The notes under the pieces were generated by a model, which saw only the letters and a program-made list of their open reading frames with translations, did no database searches and was not told where the DNA came from. Of a stretch of DNA of 64,000 nt, positions 50,098 through 62,200 are shown piece after piece. The translations under genes were made by a program, and so were the position numbers. This stretch comes from Oscheius dolichura. Its lineage: Eukaryota; Nematoda; Chromadorea; Rhabditida; Rhabditidae. The DNA lies in NCBI GenBank assembly GCA_932521035.1, contig OW051493.1, positions 3,038,001 to 3,102,000 on the forward strand. The letters are read 5' to 3'. How positions within the stretch are numbered: position 1 is the stretch's first letter; each line of letters starts with the position of its first letter.

Positions 50098-50415
50098 GTC
50101 TTTCTCGTCTCACTTCCTCCAATTCAGTACCGGTACACCCATGTGCATTTAATAATAATAATAATAATATAAAAATTAATATTTATACATAATAAATCTT
50201 TATCTTTTGAAGAGACGGGGAGTGGTAGGAGATAAAACACAGAATTTGTTTAGAGAGATCAGATCGTTGTGAGTGCGGACAATAGGGACTACACAAAACC
50301 TCGTATCGGGGGCGCCATTTTGACTAGGGGAGGGCTACAGTTTACAGATCTTGAGATTCCCGTGGGTGTGTCTTCTTCTTCTTCTCGTAGAAGACCAGCT
50401 ACAGTAGGAGAACGA
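50098..50415. other. Convergent 3' spacer with AAT microsatellite and poly(A) signal
   Basis: An (AAT)n tract lies at 50151-50169 and an AATAAA at 50191-50196, about 95 bp after the upstream stop. A short open frame at 50269-50469 (+) overlaps the RGS 3' end and shows no domain. The interval separates two converging genes. Confidence 0.6.
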
Positions 50416-53400
50416 CTAGACGTGGGGCGAGACGCGACCATTGAAGCGGAACGTCTGCGGGAGGGCTAATTTCTTGGCGACATCTTTGTACATTGAAGTG
50501 TGGACGAACCGGGAGAAGCAGTCCTGAAATCTGGCTATAAAACGGGTTGAGGAGCACTTGGGGAGACTGGGAACAGATGGAGAAGAGAGGGGGGTGACCA
50601 ACAAAACAAGCCTCTCCTCCCGAGGAGAGTGAGAAAGTGACGAGGACTTGTTTTTGCTCCCCCTCCCTGCCTAATAAGGTGAAATTTTGACTCGAGTCTC
50701 CCGAAATTCGGAGAACTGGAGGGGCCCCCTTCCAAGAAGCCAACAAGAGGACGAACCTTCTCCATGAGCCTGTAGACGTGTGCCTGAGCCTTCTCGAAGA
50801 TATTCTCCGGGTAGGTGGCTGGCTCCTGGTTCTCGACCCGTGTGATGATATCCTTCCTCGTGTCATGGTCGATATTTATCGCCAGGGGGCTCTCCGTGGC
50901 GATGAACGTGTCGAACATCTCCGTCACGGTCTCCTCGAACTTGGCTCGGTCGCCGTCCCTCACCACGTCTTTCAACTGCTCGGCTGCCCACCTGAAACCG
51001 GCACCTTAGTTCACTAGTCTCGGCCTTTTCCCCACACGTTCTCCCCCTAAAGCCCCTATGACTAATCCCTCCTGAGATCCGATTAGTAGAATCACGCGGA
51101 TTATCCAAAGGAAAAAAACGACGGCGACGGATATTCAGGCCCTTCTCAGGCAATAGGGAAATTCATTGCGTCAGGGCCCCCCGGCTTACAGATCACGGGA
51201 GGGGGGATTGCTTGTTTTCGAGGGAAAAACGAAAGAAAATTACGGAAATGCGCAACGTGAGGATAATTATCAGGAGGAGACGGCCGGCAGGGAGAGCAGA
51301 GACGAAAAACCACGGGCTATTCTGACTCAGCCAGGGAGAAACACAAGCTAACCGCCAAAGTCAACCTTAGCCGGGCCCAGAGACCAATTTCGGGTAAATT
51401 TTGAGCTTTTACTCGAATTAGATGGCGTCGTTTCGTGGAAAAACTTGATTAGAAATCAAAAAGCCCGGGTCATCTAGATGGATTCAGGCACGCGTTTTCC
51501 TGGTTAACACGTCTCCGAGAAAACAGGATTGATCCCTCTGTTAGACGGTTGTTTTCCAGCTCAAAAGGGCGAATAAGGGGTTTCTCGTCGTCTCAACCAA
51601 CGTCCCAGACTATACGAGTTTTGGGAATCTCCCACCATCGGGTTCAAAAACATCCCCGAGATAATGAGATTGTGGCTGATCTCGGGGGTCGCCCAATTGG
51701 TGGCGTGGCTTCTCCTCCCCACGGTCCTCCTTAAACCCAATCATCTTCTCTGTTTTGTTTTTTCTCCCACGCATCTTCGTCTTTGTGTCAAAACCGCTAG
51801 GGATCAATTCTAACCAGGTCATTAGTCGCCCCGTGTGGTGGTGGCTGTTGATTGTCCCCCAACTCACCAAAAGAGGATGTTCTCCTCCGAATATTCCGAT
51901 TGGAGAAATCGCATAAAGGCCTCTCGGCCCTCGTCGTCGAAGATGAGATTGTCGAAGGCACATTGCCATTCATTGGGACTGAAAACGGGGAAGTTGTTTT
52001 TGTCGGGCATGTGGCGCGGCCTATTCACTTCTTGAATATCATATTATCGGAGAGGGGGAGACCAAGACTTCCTACGCTGTTTGACGTCAGGAGACGAGCA
52101 CAAAAGAATAGAGAAAGACAGGAAGGGAGTGAATATCTCGGGCTGGGATCAACTTTAGGTGTTTTGAAGGCCGGCAGGATAACTTAGGCATACAGGAGGA
52201 CCACCGCTTTCATCCTCCTCCAGGAGCAAACAAATTCAAGGCGACCAAAAGTTCAGAATATTCTAAGGGCAGGTGCGCCGGGTTCAGAACAGGCGCACTC
52301 AGAACGGACTCTTCTATAGCCAGAAGAAAGAGGTGGCTCCTAATTTTTCCTGGGAATTTCGCCTCTCCCTGCCTATTGTCCCCGCTGCGTCACCTCCTTA
52401 TCCAGAGAATTAATTCTTCTATATACTTCAAGGGATCTACCCCCTTGTGCTGGCCCCATTGAATTTCGTCCCCCCGCCCGGTGCCCCCTCTCATCATTCT
52501 CCGACCCCGGCTGTTAATTAACAACCCCTTGGAGTGTGTCTTGGTTTTTCGCACGTACAGAGCAATTTCCGCTTGATTTTAAAACTCGCAAAGGCGAAAG
52601 AAATAGAAAACCAACCTGAGACGGGGAGATAGGGTATTGTTGACGGTTTCTGTTCTGTTCTCGGCGGATCGCCTTCGTCTCTCGCCTGGAAATTACCAAT
52701 ATAAATAAAGGAAAAGGTACTGTAGGCTCTCCCAGGTTTAAATGGCTATAAAATGAACCTCTAACGGATAGCTGCTTGAGTAGCTTGCGGGGTGAACGCA
52801 TCTTCTGCTTGTGGCCGGCCCGGGCCCCGCCCCCCTCGTCCCCGGCCGGCTAAAGCTTATGAATGCTGCACGGATTTCAGAGAGGAAATTAACTAAGTTC
52901 GCCAGTTCTGCCCAGGGCTTCCGTTGACGTCTGAGGACAGAGCAAGTTTTCAGGTTTTCCCGGAAAGTCACAAAGGAGAATTAGAAGCCCCGGTGTCCTC
53001 AAACGAAGTCCTTGTTTGAAGCACCAAACTTCGCCTCCAACGGGGGGCTATCCTGTGGGGAGCCACTTTTTCTCGAAGGAAAAAGGAGAAATAAAATGAT
53101 TGAATTCCCAGAATAGTTCTGGCCATAATCACTCTTTCGTCTCCTCTATTTCTAGTTGATTAACGGAGGGTCAAATTAAACGCGGCGAGGAGGAGACGCC
53201 ATCCAGGTTAAATTCGTCGCCGGCTGGGAGATTATTCTGTCTGAATAATAAGAGATCGCTACGTAGACAATCTCATTTGAATAAGTGAGAAGTTTATATC
53301 GAGACAAATAACATGGGTCAGCCCGGATGTCATCTGTTCGACCAAGTAGTTCCGACTGGTCTAAAGCAGGGCCCAGCCATCAGTCACCCCCAATGAACTT

Positions 53401-56400
53401 CCCGTTTTCCTGGGAAAATTTTTCTTGTGTGAAGAGTGTCACTTGACTTTAGATCTCGTGAATAGGGATTAAAGGATTCCACGCGCAGAGACCTATAGCG
53501 TTTCAGGAGGGAACCCAATTCTGACCACTTCTAGAGACCCTGAGTACAAATGACCTATGACAATGGGGATTGCCCCTCGAGAGCCAAAGGAGTAGAATGT
53601 GGACCTCTGCCGTAAAGTCCTAGATTCCTTGAATAAAAGAAAAACTTTGCGCTCGCGAATCTCATGGGTGATGTTCAATGCAGAGCTATTTCAGAGACCA
53701 CGAGGTCAGTGATGGCGTGTTGACCGGACTAGAGAGACTCTGCTCCACAAAGAGGACGACAAGAGGGATGACGAGCCCATACAGGCTCGGCACAGACTCT
53801 TGATTCAAAATTGTCACAACCTTAGAATGTCCATCTTGCCGAGGTTTTACGAGTGCAGGCACGCGGTCGCTGCCAGATTCCGCTCCCCCGGTTGATAAAG
53901 TGTTAACTTATGTCGGATCTCGTGAATAGTACCGACGCGCCAAGCTGGCAACTGCTCGATCCAATGGCGTCACCAAAACATCCGGGTAACTCATGGGAGG
54001 AGGTGATTGTTGACACGCGTCTGTTAAAAATTATTGGACTCGGCCCGCGTGTGTGCAAGTTTTACACTTTGTAGAAATCTCATATCCCTTGTTTCCGCCA
54101 GGGAAGGGCCTCTGACATCATCTTCCGCAGAGGGGAAGACGGAGAAGAAGAAGTTCCCCGGTGTCGAATTTCTCATTGGCATGCGACGGCCGGATTGGGA
54201 GGATGGCCAACAGTGCTGGGGGTACATTACTTCCGCCACTCCCGGCATTCTTTGGCCCATTCTCGCCGTCGTATAGCCAGTCATTTTTATGCAGTTTAGG
54301 GCCGGGGGAGGGAGAGGAGTTTGGGAGTTGTGATAACTCAATCGAGTCCATCAGTGGCCACTTGGCACACGAGGAAGCAACAACGAGGAACCCTCGGGCC
54401 TCCGGAGTACGAGTTTCTAGACGGGATGAGATTAGAAGCCGAAGGAGAGAATATTTATCATCTGAGCTGAGGGGGAAACAACAAACTAGTCGGAGGACGA
54501 CGGGCAATTGTCGGAAGTAGCGTCTCTCCTCGGGGTCTAGGAAGACTAGCCCGGGAGGAGAGTACAAAGAAACCCACGTCGGAACCTTTGGTGTTTATTC
54601 CGCTCGTTTTGCAGTCATTTGCAGGGCATTTGCCACTTTTTTGGAAGGTGTCCCCCGGGCAGACAAAACCTCACCCAACCATAAATGACCGACGCCTGTT
54701 GACGCCATGCTCGTTGACTCGCTTCTCTGGGAACTACCAGGAGATTTCAGTCGTCGTCCTCTTCCCCTAGAGCTCTTTGATCCGGCCGGGGCTCACTCTG
54801 CCGCCATCAAAAATGGCAAAGGATGCCCATTTCCCGCCTTTATGATAGAGTGTGTATTTTTAGCCTGTGACCATTCCAAATTTAACTCAGGGAGAGAGAA
54901 TTGGATGAGGGGGACAGCCCCCCGAGAGTGGGGGAAATCACTCCTTCACACACAACCGAAATCAAGTCATCTCGTGTGTGTGGCCACTAAGAATAGAAAA
55001 TTAGAAGAGGAGGAGGAGAAGTTGTTGTGTACTCTTTCCTCTCCTCGTCCCTCTCACTTGAATCTGAGTGGGTGGTAATGGCCAGCAGCAGAATTACAGA
55101 GTCTTAGTGGAGTTGATTGGACAATTGGCCGAGAAAAAAACCCGGAGACGTGAGAATTTTTAAACTGAATTGGAAGGGACAGGCACGAACTTCCTGTTCT
55201 GCTGTACAAGGGAATTACCCGGGAAATGAGACAGGTACAGAAGACAGGGAGAGGCGCGCACCCGAAGAGGACTCGTCCCTCATCCTCCCCCGGGAAAACA
55301 AGACTTTTCTCATGAATGACTAGTTGTGATCCGCTCAACCATTCAAGATACAATCACAGCCTGGCGTCACTCTCTCTTAGCCTCCCGGGGAACAAGGGAA
55401 ACGGCCACAACAATGGCCGATTACCTCCATTTCCTGCTCGTTTTACTACCACTTGACTTTCTCCTTTGGGATTTCTAACCTTTCCAGGTAGTAGAAATAG
55501 AAATGGAAGAATACTGTAGTCTAATAGCTAGGAAACGTCATAATGGTCTCATTTTCCAGGGTGGTGGTTGTAAATGGCGGGGCAACCGCTACAGACTACG
55601 TGGCTTGCCATCATCCACCCCGAGATAACCCCTAAATGTCATCATTTAGGAAGCCTGGTTTGCTCTTGAAATTGAGTGGGTTGCCCCTTACCTACTCTTC
55701 CGTCCTGGGTTCAATTTCACTGTGACGCCCTGCCGGGTATAGCCCGTAATATGACGATGTCCCTTTCGTTGAAGGCGTCCCCGATCAAAATTCTCCCATC
55801 TCCTCAGAATTGAAGAGACATAGAAACCAAAAAAACTTGGAGTGGTGCTTGCGGGAAGTCCTCCACCACTCCCGAGGCCCTTCCTCATTTTGACAGTCGG
55901 ATGTTTGATTTTGACACGGCCGATGCCTCCCGGGGGGATTTGCTAGAGGCTCGCTTATCACAACCTCCCCCGGGGAGCGATCCTGCACCACTCGTCCTTC
56001 TACCGGGAGGAGAGAGGTCTAGCCTGTGGGGGCGCGGTTGATCCCGAATGCAAGGGGCCTTGACGTTCCCCCTACCCGATTTCCTATTGAAAGATTCATT
56101 GGTCCCGCTTTATAGAGAGAGAGAGAGAGAGAAGGGATGAATCACGTGGGAGTGAAGGGACAAAATTCGAGATAGTTAATGGCTCATTGAAGAAGGACAC
56201 ATTCCTGGAGAACACGACCAGCATAATGCAGCTAGTTATAGTCGGCCAGCCACAAGACACTGCCCCGGCTTCTTCAAGCACAAAAAAGGCGAGGAGGTGT
56301 GTACCTTGACCTCCCTTTTTTCTTCATTTTTTTGCAAAACGAACCACCCCCAGACGTGGAACAATTAAGGCCAGCCGGTGAGTTGGCGTGGCGCAAGTAA

Positions 56401-59250
56401 TCCGTGAAATTGGAACAAAAATTGCCACCCCTCGGCCTTTGTGGTAGAGAGACTAATGAGAGGCAGGAGAGAAGAGGAAACAGACCTTTAGGGGTACTCC
56501 GAAACGGTGTCCTCAGCCGGAATAACAGTTGGGCTATTAGACGACGTGAATTCTTATGAAAAGCCGGAGCTGAGACTGACCGCGGGAGCCGGCGACTCAT
56601 GGCCGCGGTTTGCCAGCGGGGGCGTGGCGGGGAGGCTGCGACTTCTGACACTCTCCCGGAGGGAACAAATCACATACAACACACACTTGGAAGAAGAGAG
56701 GGATTGAAATCTTTGGGGAAATTATACGCTGACTGCTGACAGTGAGAAGCAGGAGGAGAGGAGAACACGGGCCATTTATCCCCCACAATAGGGTCCGGGA
56801 AAGAGCAAGGGGGCAGCCGAGGGCGAATGGAACACGGAAGCGCCTCGACCAGGTCAAGCAGCTTAAATTCTCATTTCTTCTCAGCGAGATGCTCCCTGGG
56901 TTGGAAACGTGCGTTTATGTGGACTATTTCCCTCTTCTACAGAATGGGATGATATGGTGCAGACGGTTTTGGCACAATAGTAGCGGGGGCGTAATCCTCT
57001 GCTGGCCACTCTTCGCACCGTGTGACTGTTTTTTTCGAGCGAGGGTGTTGGAACTGTGCCCACTGTAATGAACCCGAGAGGAGAGATCAAAGTGTTCCCA
57101 TTCGGGTTAAAGAGGATTTTGAGCCAGGCTAAAAGGAGTTAGAGCTTTTAGCGAGATATCCCGACGACTACTGTAGGACAACAGCCGGCCAGTTTTGTAG
57201 GGTCCCATCGGGATAAGTTCGTCTGCCCTTTCCCTTCTCAAGAACAATGTGTATGTTATTCCCATAATACAAGGTCAAGCCTCCGAGTTCACACATTCCT
57301 CCATTACTAGCCGGTGCCCAGTTCTCACTACCCGATCATGAATCGCTCTATCACCTGTGAGAACTGCTCCGAATGAGCAAAGTTTACTTTGACTCGAAAT
57401 TAGAGTGGGCCGCTATTTTGGGAAAGAAACAATGGCCTGCCTAAAGAGAAGCCCAGTCATTTATAAAAACACCAGAAATGGCCAGGGGCAGAGTGATTTG
57501 GACGGGCGCGCTCTTTCTCTTTCTGTGGGTCAAATGGAATCGGAGGCGCCAGGGGGTGTCCAGTATAAAAAATGTAGAACGTCGAGCGGAATATGGTAAA
57601 CTGAAGGCAGCCCCCAGTATAAACGTTTCCGAGATCTCCTTTTCAGTCCTTTTCGACCATTTTTAATTTGTTTTTGTTAGATACTGTAGCCATCCATTTC
57701 CCAGACAGTTCCTTCCAAAACGTTCTTTCAGTAATTTCGTTCCAAAACCAAAAAGTGGCCGCATCTATTTGGTGGCCGGTCAATTGCGGGAGTTCTTTGT
57801 CCCGTTCACCTCTGCCCTCTCCCATCCCATTGAAACCCTGTCCCCCTCGAATCCAAACATTGTCCACCATCGTATGTCATCGGTCCGTATTTGTTTAGAG
57901 AGAGTGAATTTCGAGAACTTGGATCCTCTTATTACAATTGTTGATCCCCTCTCGAGTCTCCCCTGTCCTCCCCTCGTTGTCCCTTACCAGGTGAGAAGAT
58001 TGAGAGTTTCGACTCGGTCACGGCCACTTTTATCCGGTTGAGCTTCAGTCTTTCTCGCATTCCAGTCCATCGTTTCCTGAAACAGATTGGGAATTATTCA
58101 ACGCGAGTGCGGGCGGGGTCCTTACCGAGCTGTTTCTCGCCGGAGGATGAAATTTGGCGAACGGAGGACGGCCATCACATTTTCCTGAAAATATCCGGAT
58201 ATTCTATACTGAGTATTCAATGCATTCTACGCAGTCAAATCTCCCTCCAAAAGTGTTCCAAATGTATGAGACACATGAATAAACGGCCCCCTGTGCCCCC
58301 CGAAAGTGGATGAATGGCCAGTTCCCTGTGTGCGTCATCAGTCTTACCCTGCCGTTGCCCCCAAAAAAGAGGATCCCTGTCCCCAGAGTCCCGTTCCCCT
58401 TTAAAAAGCGCCCTTTTCAAAAAGTGAACTCCGTATAGCTATGTAGTAACTGTTTTAATCCGTCGGTCAATTAAATTGGGAACGCCCTGTAATCCATTCA
58501 GCTGCACCCCCCGCCGCCGCCACCGCGACGTCATTGTTAGCCTATTTATACGAGTTATTTCTCCCAGATGAGGTGGTCCTTTTGCAGCAGTTGGAAAGGT
58601 GTCCGGGGAAGGTGGCTGAAGTGGCCTCCAATTTGCTGTTGACAATTCATACTACGAACGGGGGACACCTATTCATTAATTGGAGTTCAACGGGCAGAGG
58701 GGTTATTTTTCAGTTTGTTCACTTTTGATCTACGGCAGTCCGCCGGGGAGGACGAGGAAGTGGGTGCCCTCTAGTAGCCTCAATTAAAGGCCTGGAAGAT
58801 CTCCCAAAGAGAGTACTGTCATCATGGGCGAGGGGCAGGCAGACGAACAGTTCGTCGATCTCCCGGCTCCCACAGTGCCCCCTGGGAAGACGAACGTCAC
58901 CGGCCGACTATTTTCCCGTCCTCCTCGTTTTGTACTGTCCCACGGGCCGGAAATTGAGGGTCTTTGCCCTCCCCCGTATGTCTAGGCAGCTATTTTGAAG
59001 ATGTCTTTAGAAATCCCGGTTAAAGACTCAAACACGGGAAGAAAGAGGCGGAAACAAGACTAATTATTAATAAGGACGAGGTTTTTGATATTTTCGGGGC
59101 ATTCTAGACTATAAAAAATGGGCAAACCTTGAGCGAGCTCTTCTTCCTCGGAGGGATGTCCGTCAGGCTGCAGTTGCTGATTTTCTTCTGCGGCTTGTCC
59201 ACATTCAGCGACAATTTCTTGCACATATCGGCGGTGAGGGTGTCGGCCAT
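50416..59250 (-). CDS. RGS-domain regulator of G-protein signalling, spread over a giant intron
   Basis: RGS proteins accelerate GTP hydrolysis by G-alpha subunits. I place four exons: 59128-59250 (41 codons, MADTLTADMCKKLSLNVDKP onwards), 51868-51978, 50757-50991 and 50416-50523. The last three join in exact phase to give a full RGS domain. It runs EWQCAFDNLIFDDEGREAFM, FLQSEYSEENILFW, then WAAEQLKDVV, SPLAINIDHDTRKDI, IFEKAQAHVYRLMEKDCFSR and SMYKDVAKK, ending at TAG 50418-50416. The first exon ends in phase 0 but the second begins in phase 2, so at least one exon between 51979 and 59127 is not yet placed. The ATG follows a cttttag acceptor by 2 nt. The protein looks like a small single-domain RGS. 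The subfamily is uncertain; the AINID segment recalls R7 members. Confidence 0.88.
51979..59127 (-). other. Long intronic region of the RGS gene, purine-rich on + strand
   Basis: About 7.1 kb separates the first recognised RGS exon from the next. In the gene's sense it is pyrimidine-rich. It must contain at least one small exon of length 2 modulo 3 to satisfy phase, which I could not place. An (AG)n stretch lies at 56114-56132. A similar motif, gatctcgtgaatag, recurs near 53453 and 53919, suggesting diverged internal repeats. No independent gene was recognised on either strand. Confidence 0.6.
56114..56132 (+). repeat. (AG)n microsatellite
   Basis: About nine AG units lie in the RGS intron, CT on the gene's sense strand, in line with the regional pyrimidine bias. 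Confidence 0.85.
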
Positions 59251-62200
59251 CTCTAAAAGAGCCGGAAGATATGACGGGATGATAAGGAGGGCAGAGGGGA
59301 GAGGAGGATGGAGGACGGCCTCTAGGAGACAGAGGATCAGGAAACGGAGTCTTTATAAGAAATTCCTGAATTGACGTAAACGAGACGCCGTCTTTTGTGC
59401 AGGTTGTGTTGTTTACTCCGTTCTCCCACCTTTTTTCCTTGCAAAATCTCTCCAAAAATTTGACCTCATCGGGCCTTCTCTATAAAAATGACGCCAATTA
59501 GTCATCGACGAAGAAGTAAACACGGAGTCTCTCCTCCGAGGGAGCAATGACCTCATTTCCTCTCCTTCTTCTCTTTTAGAAGTTACAAAACGGGGGATGG
59601 GGGGTATACATGAGGAACCCCGGAGGAGGGACCGGCCCACGCAGCAAAGCCCCGTGATAAATCACTGATGGACAGCCGCGATTGTCCCTCTAATTACGAC
59701 GGGCAAAAAGAGCGAAGGACTATTCCCGGGACACAATAAATAGATAAATATGGCTTAATCTACCGGCGGGGGATGCTCTCCTTATTTGTTATTTATTTGT
59801 TGGTTTCGTGGGAGGAAAGGCGAGGATTATACGTCAATTTTATTTTTCAAAGAAAGAAAAAGAGTACGCGGAAATGACCAGACACTTACTGTAAATAATA
59901 TATGTAGCAAGCACTTATAATTTGTACTAATGGAAGGGGAGGGAACAGGCCACAGTTAGACATTCCGGCAATATCAAGGGAATCCCGAGGAGAAACAAAA
60001 GGAATGAAACAGTCTCCCTGGGAGAAGAAGCAAATGCCGCCGACACGTCAGACTCTTCAGCGGAGAAACTGACTACCGCGGGACAACATTTCTCTTGTGG
60101 ACCGTTTCTTTTGGGGTGTCTATCTTTAAAGAGAGGATGCGGATAAAAACGGGAAGAGACAGGCTGCTGACTGGTAGTTTCGATCTTTTGTGTGTTTAAC
60201 TGCATGTTGCGGGGGAGGGCGACATGGTTGGGAAGGGGCAGACGAGTAAAAAGAGGGATCAGCGCAGGGCTCTTCTCTCCTCTCTCTTATAATGGATAGG
60301 AGGACAAAGAGGCCGACAAGGAGGAGGATGACCCGGGGAGACGAGAAGGGTATGAATAGTAATGGGACGGCTGACGAGCTCCGTCTGGAGGATGGTGTCA
60401 TTTGTCACCTCTAGAGGGAGGAGGACGGGGAGAGGAAGAAAACAGACTGTAAGCTAGGCGAACTAGCCGGTTTTTATGCTATTCAGCCCGGGTCGCTGTA
60501 TACCAGAGGGGATTGGACTGTTATGCCGGTGAAGCGGGAGGGGTTACGGCCGTGTGAAATATGTAAAACGGCCGGAAGTGGCAGGGCACCCAGGGGGACT
60601 GTTTTTGCGAATGCCTTCCTCGGCAGGGGCCGGCTGCTGCATATGGTACCACCCGGGAGAGACAATACAATAAACCTGAAACGATGCACTTTTCCCATCT
60701 GGGGCAAAAATAAAGGGGAAAGGGTAGGATACGGAAGAGAGAGAGTCTCCTCCCCGTGACTGTCAACAGAACTTTGCATATAGTCCGCTCGAAAGGGCAA
60801 AAACCTCGTAGAATACAGAGATCTCTGGGGATTCAAATTTCGCGTTATTTATTAGGGAAAGGGTACTGTATCCTCAGACGATGGCGTCAGAAGAGGGGCA
60901 CGTGGAAAGAGCGAGCAATTTGGCAAATGACTGCCATCCAGTTATCCGGCTGCTGGCCGATAGGTGGCCGACTACGGACTGGCCATTCCTCCTCGTCGTC
61001 CCCGGTCGTTCTCAGGTAATTGCAGGAGTAAAAAGAATGGTAAGGTGACTACGCCCGGCTGGAGACGAGAGGATGGGACCGACGTCAGTCCATTTGGTAG
61101 ATTAGCTGCTGTTAAAGGAAATTATGCGGATCATCTGCTTGCACCCGGCCTCGGCCTCAAAAGGCCGGGAAATGTGATCCTCGTTCTTCGATTCCAAACA
61201 ACTCCCAACTTATGCAGAGCGGGAGAGAGAGGCTTGCAGACTGGGGAGGCCAAAAAGTCAGAACACCCGCCCAATTGAAATGGCATTTTCCCGGGCAGTC
61301 GTCTCGAGGGGATGGGAGGGCAGACGGGAGAAAGGGTCTGTCCACCCAGGCAGAAAATTCATAGTCGTGTATGGTGGTCGTCCACCTAATTATTAACGAG
61401 AGAAATGTGGGAAGACGGACCTTAAACGGGTGGGATGAGCGGGAGGATGCTTACAGAATTTTCTATTATTAGGTGGAAAAAGAGCTTGATTATTCGACGA
61501 TTATTTTCAGGATGACGTAGGGAATACTTAAGCTTTCTTTTTAACAAAATAGTGGGAGGGAGAACGCTACAGCCATTTGGCACCACTCGGCTGTGGCTCT
61601 GCCGGCTTACGGTAGGGAGGACGTCCATTCTGATCGGGACACGGCCAGATAAATTCGTCAGCTTTTTGGGAATAGAGAGTTCACAGAATGAGAGGACAAA
61701 GTACCGAGCTGATAGGATTAAATTTTGCGGGTTAGAAATCCCCCCTCTGTCCCTCTCCAAACGTGTGGCTAATTGCATCCAAATCGGGAGGATGATTAAT
61801 TTCTAGCTAAAGAGACTAAACGGTAAGAGTCGAGATCACTCCCTTCTAATCCGGGCATCTCTACGTGCTGGTTGCAAAGAGCGCGAGATAGAGGCCCAGA
61901 CCAGAGGAGGAGATAATCCTCCTCTACAGCCTGCGGGAAACGATCACATAAAAAAGAGCAATTCCGCTGGGGAAATATTGTAATAACTGCTAGATTTTAT
62001 GGATGACAGGTGCAGGAAAGAGAGACGGGGAGAGACGTCAGGATCTAGTCCCAGGCCAGCCCCCGAGTAATGGAGGAGGAGGAGGAGACAACAAGGGGAA
62101 ATCAGGACAAGACGACAAGCCAAAGATTGGGGTGGCGACAGCTAAAAACAGATTAGGAAAAAACGAGAAGGGGGCGGAAGAAAACAATTTCCAGAGAAAC

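Noticed and set aside
52850..52935. Possible extra RGS exon (peptide around PWAELANLVNFLSEIRAAF)
   Set aside because: It resembles the start of an RGS domain, but the exon at 51868-51978 already supplies that part with exact phase and stronger similarity.
54118..54567. 149-codon - strand frame, with a 119-codon + strand frame over the same bases
   Set aside because: Both strands are open, with low-complexity content and no recognisable motif; it was tested as the missing RGS exon but neither phase nor similarity fits.
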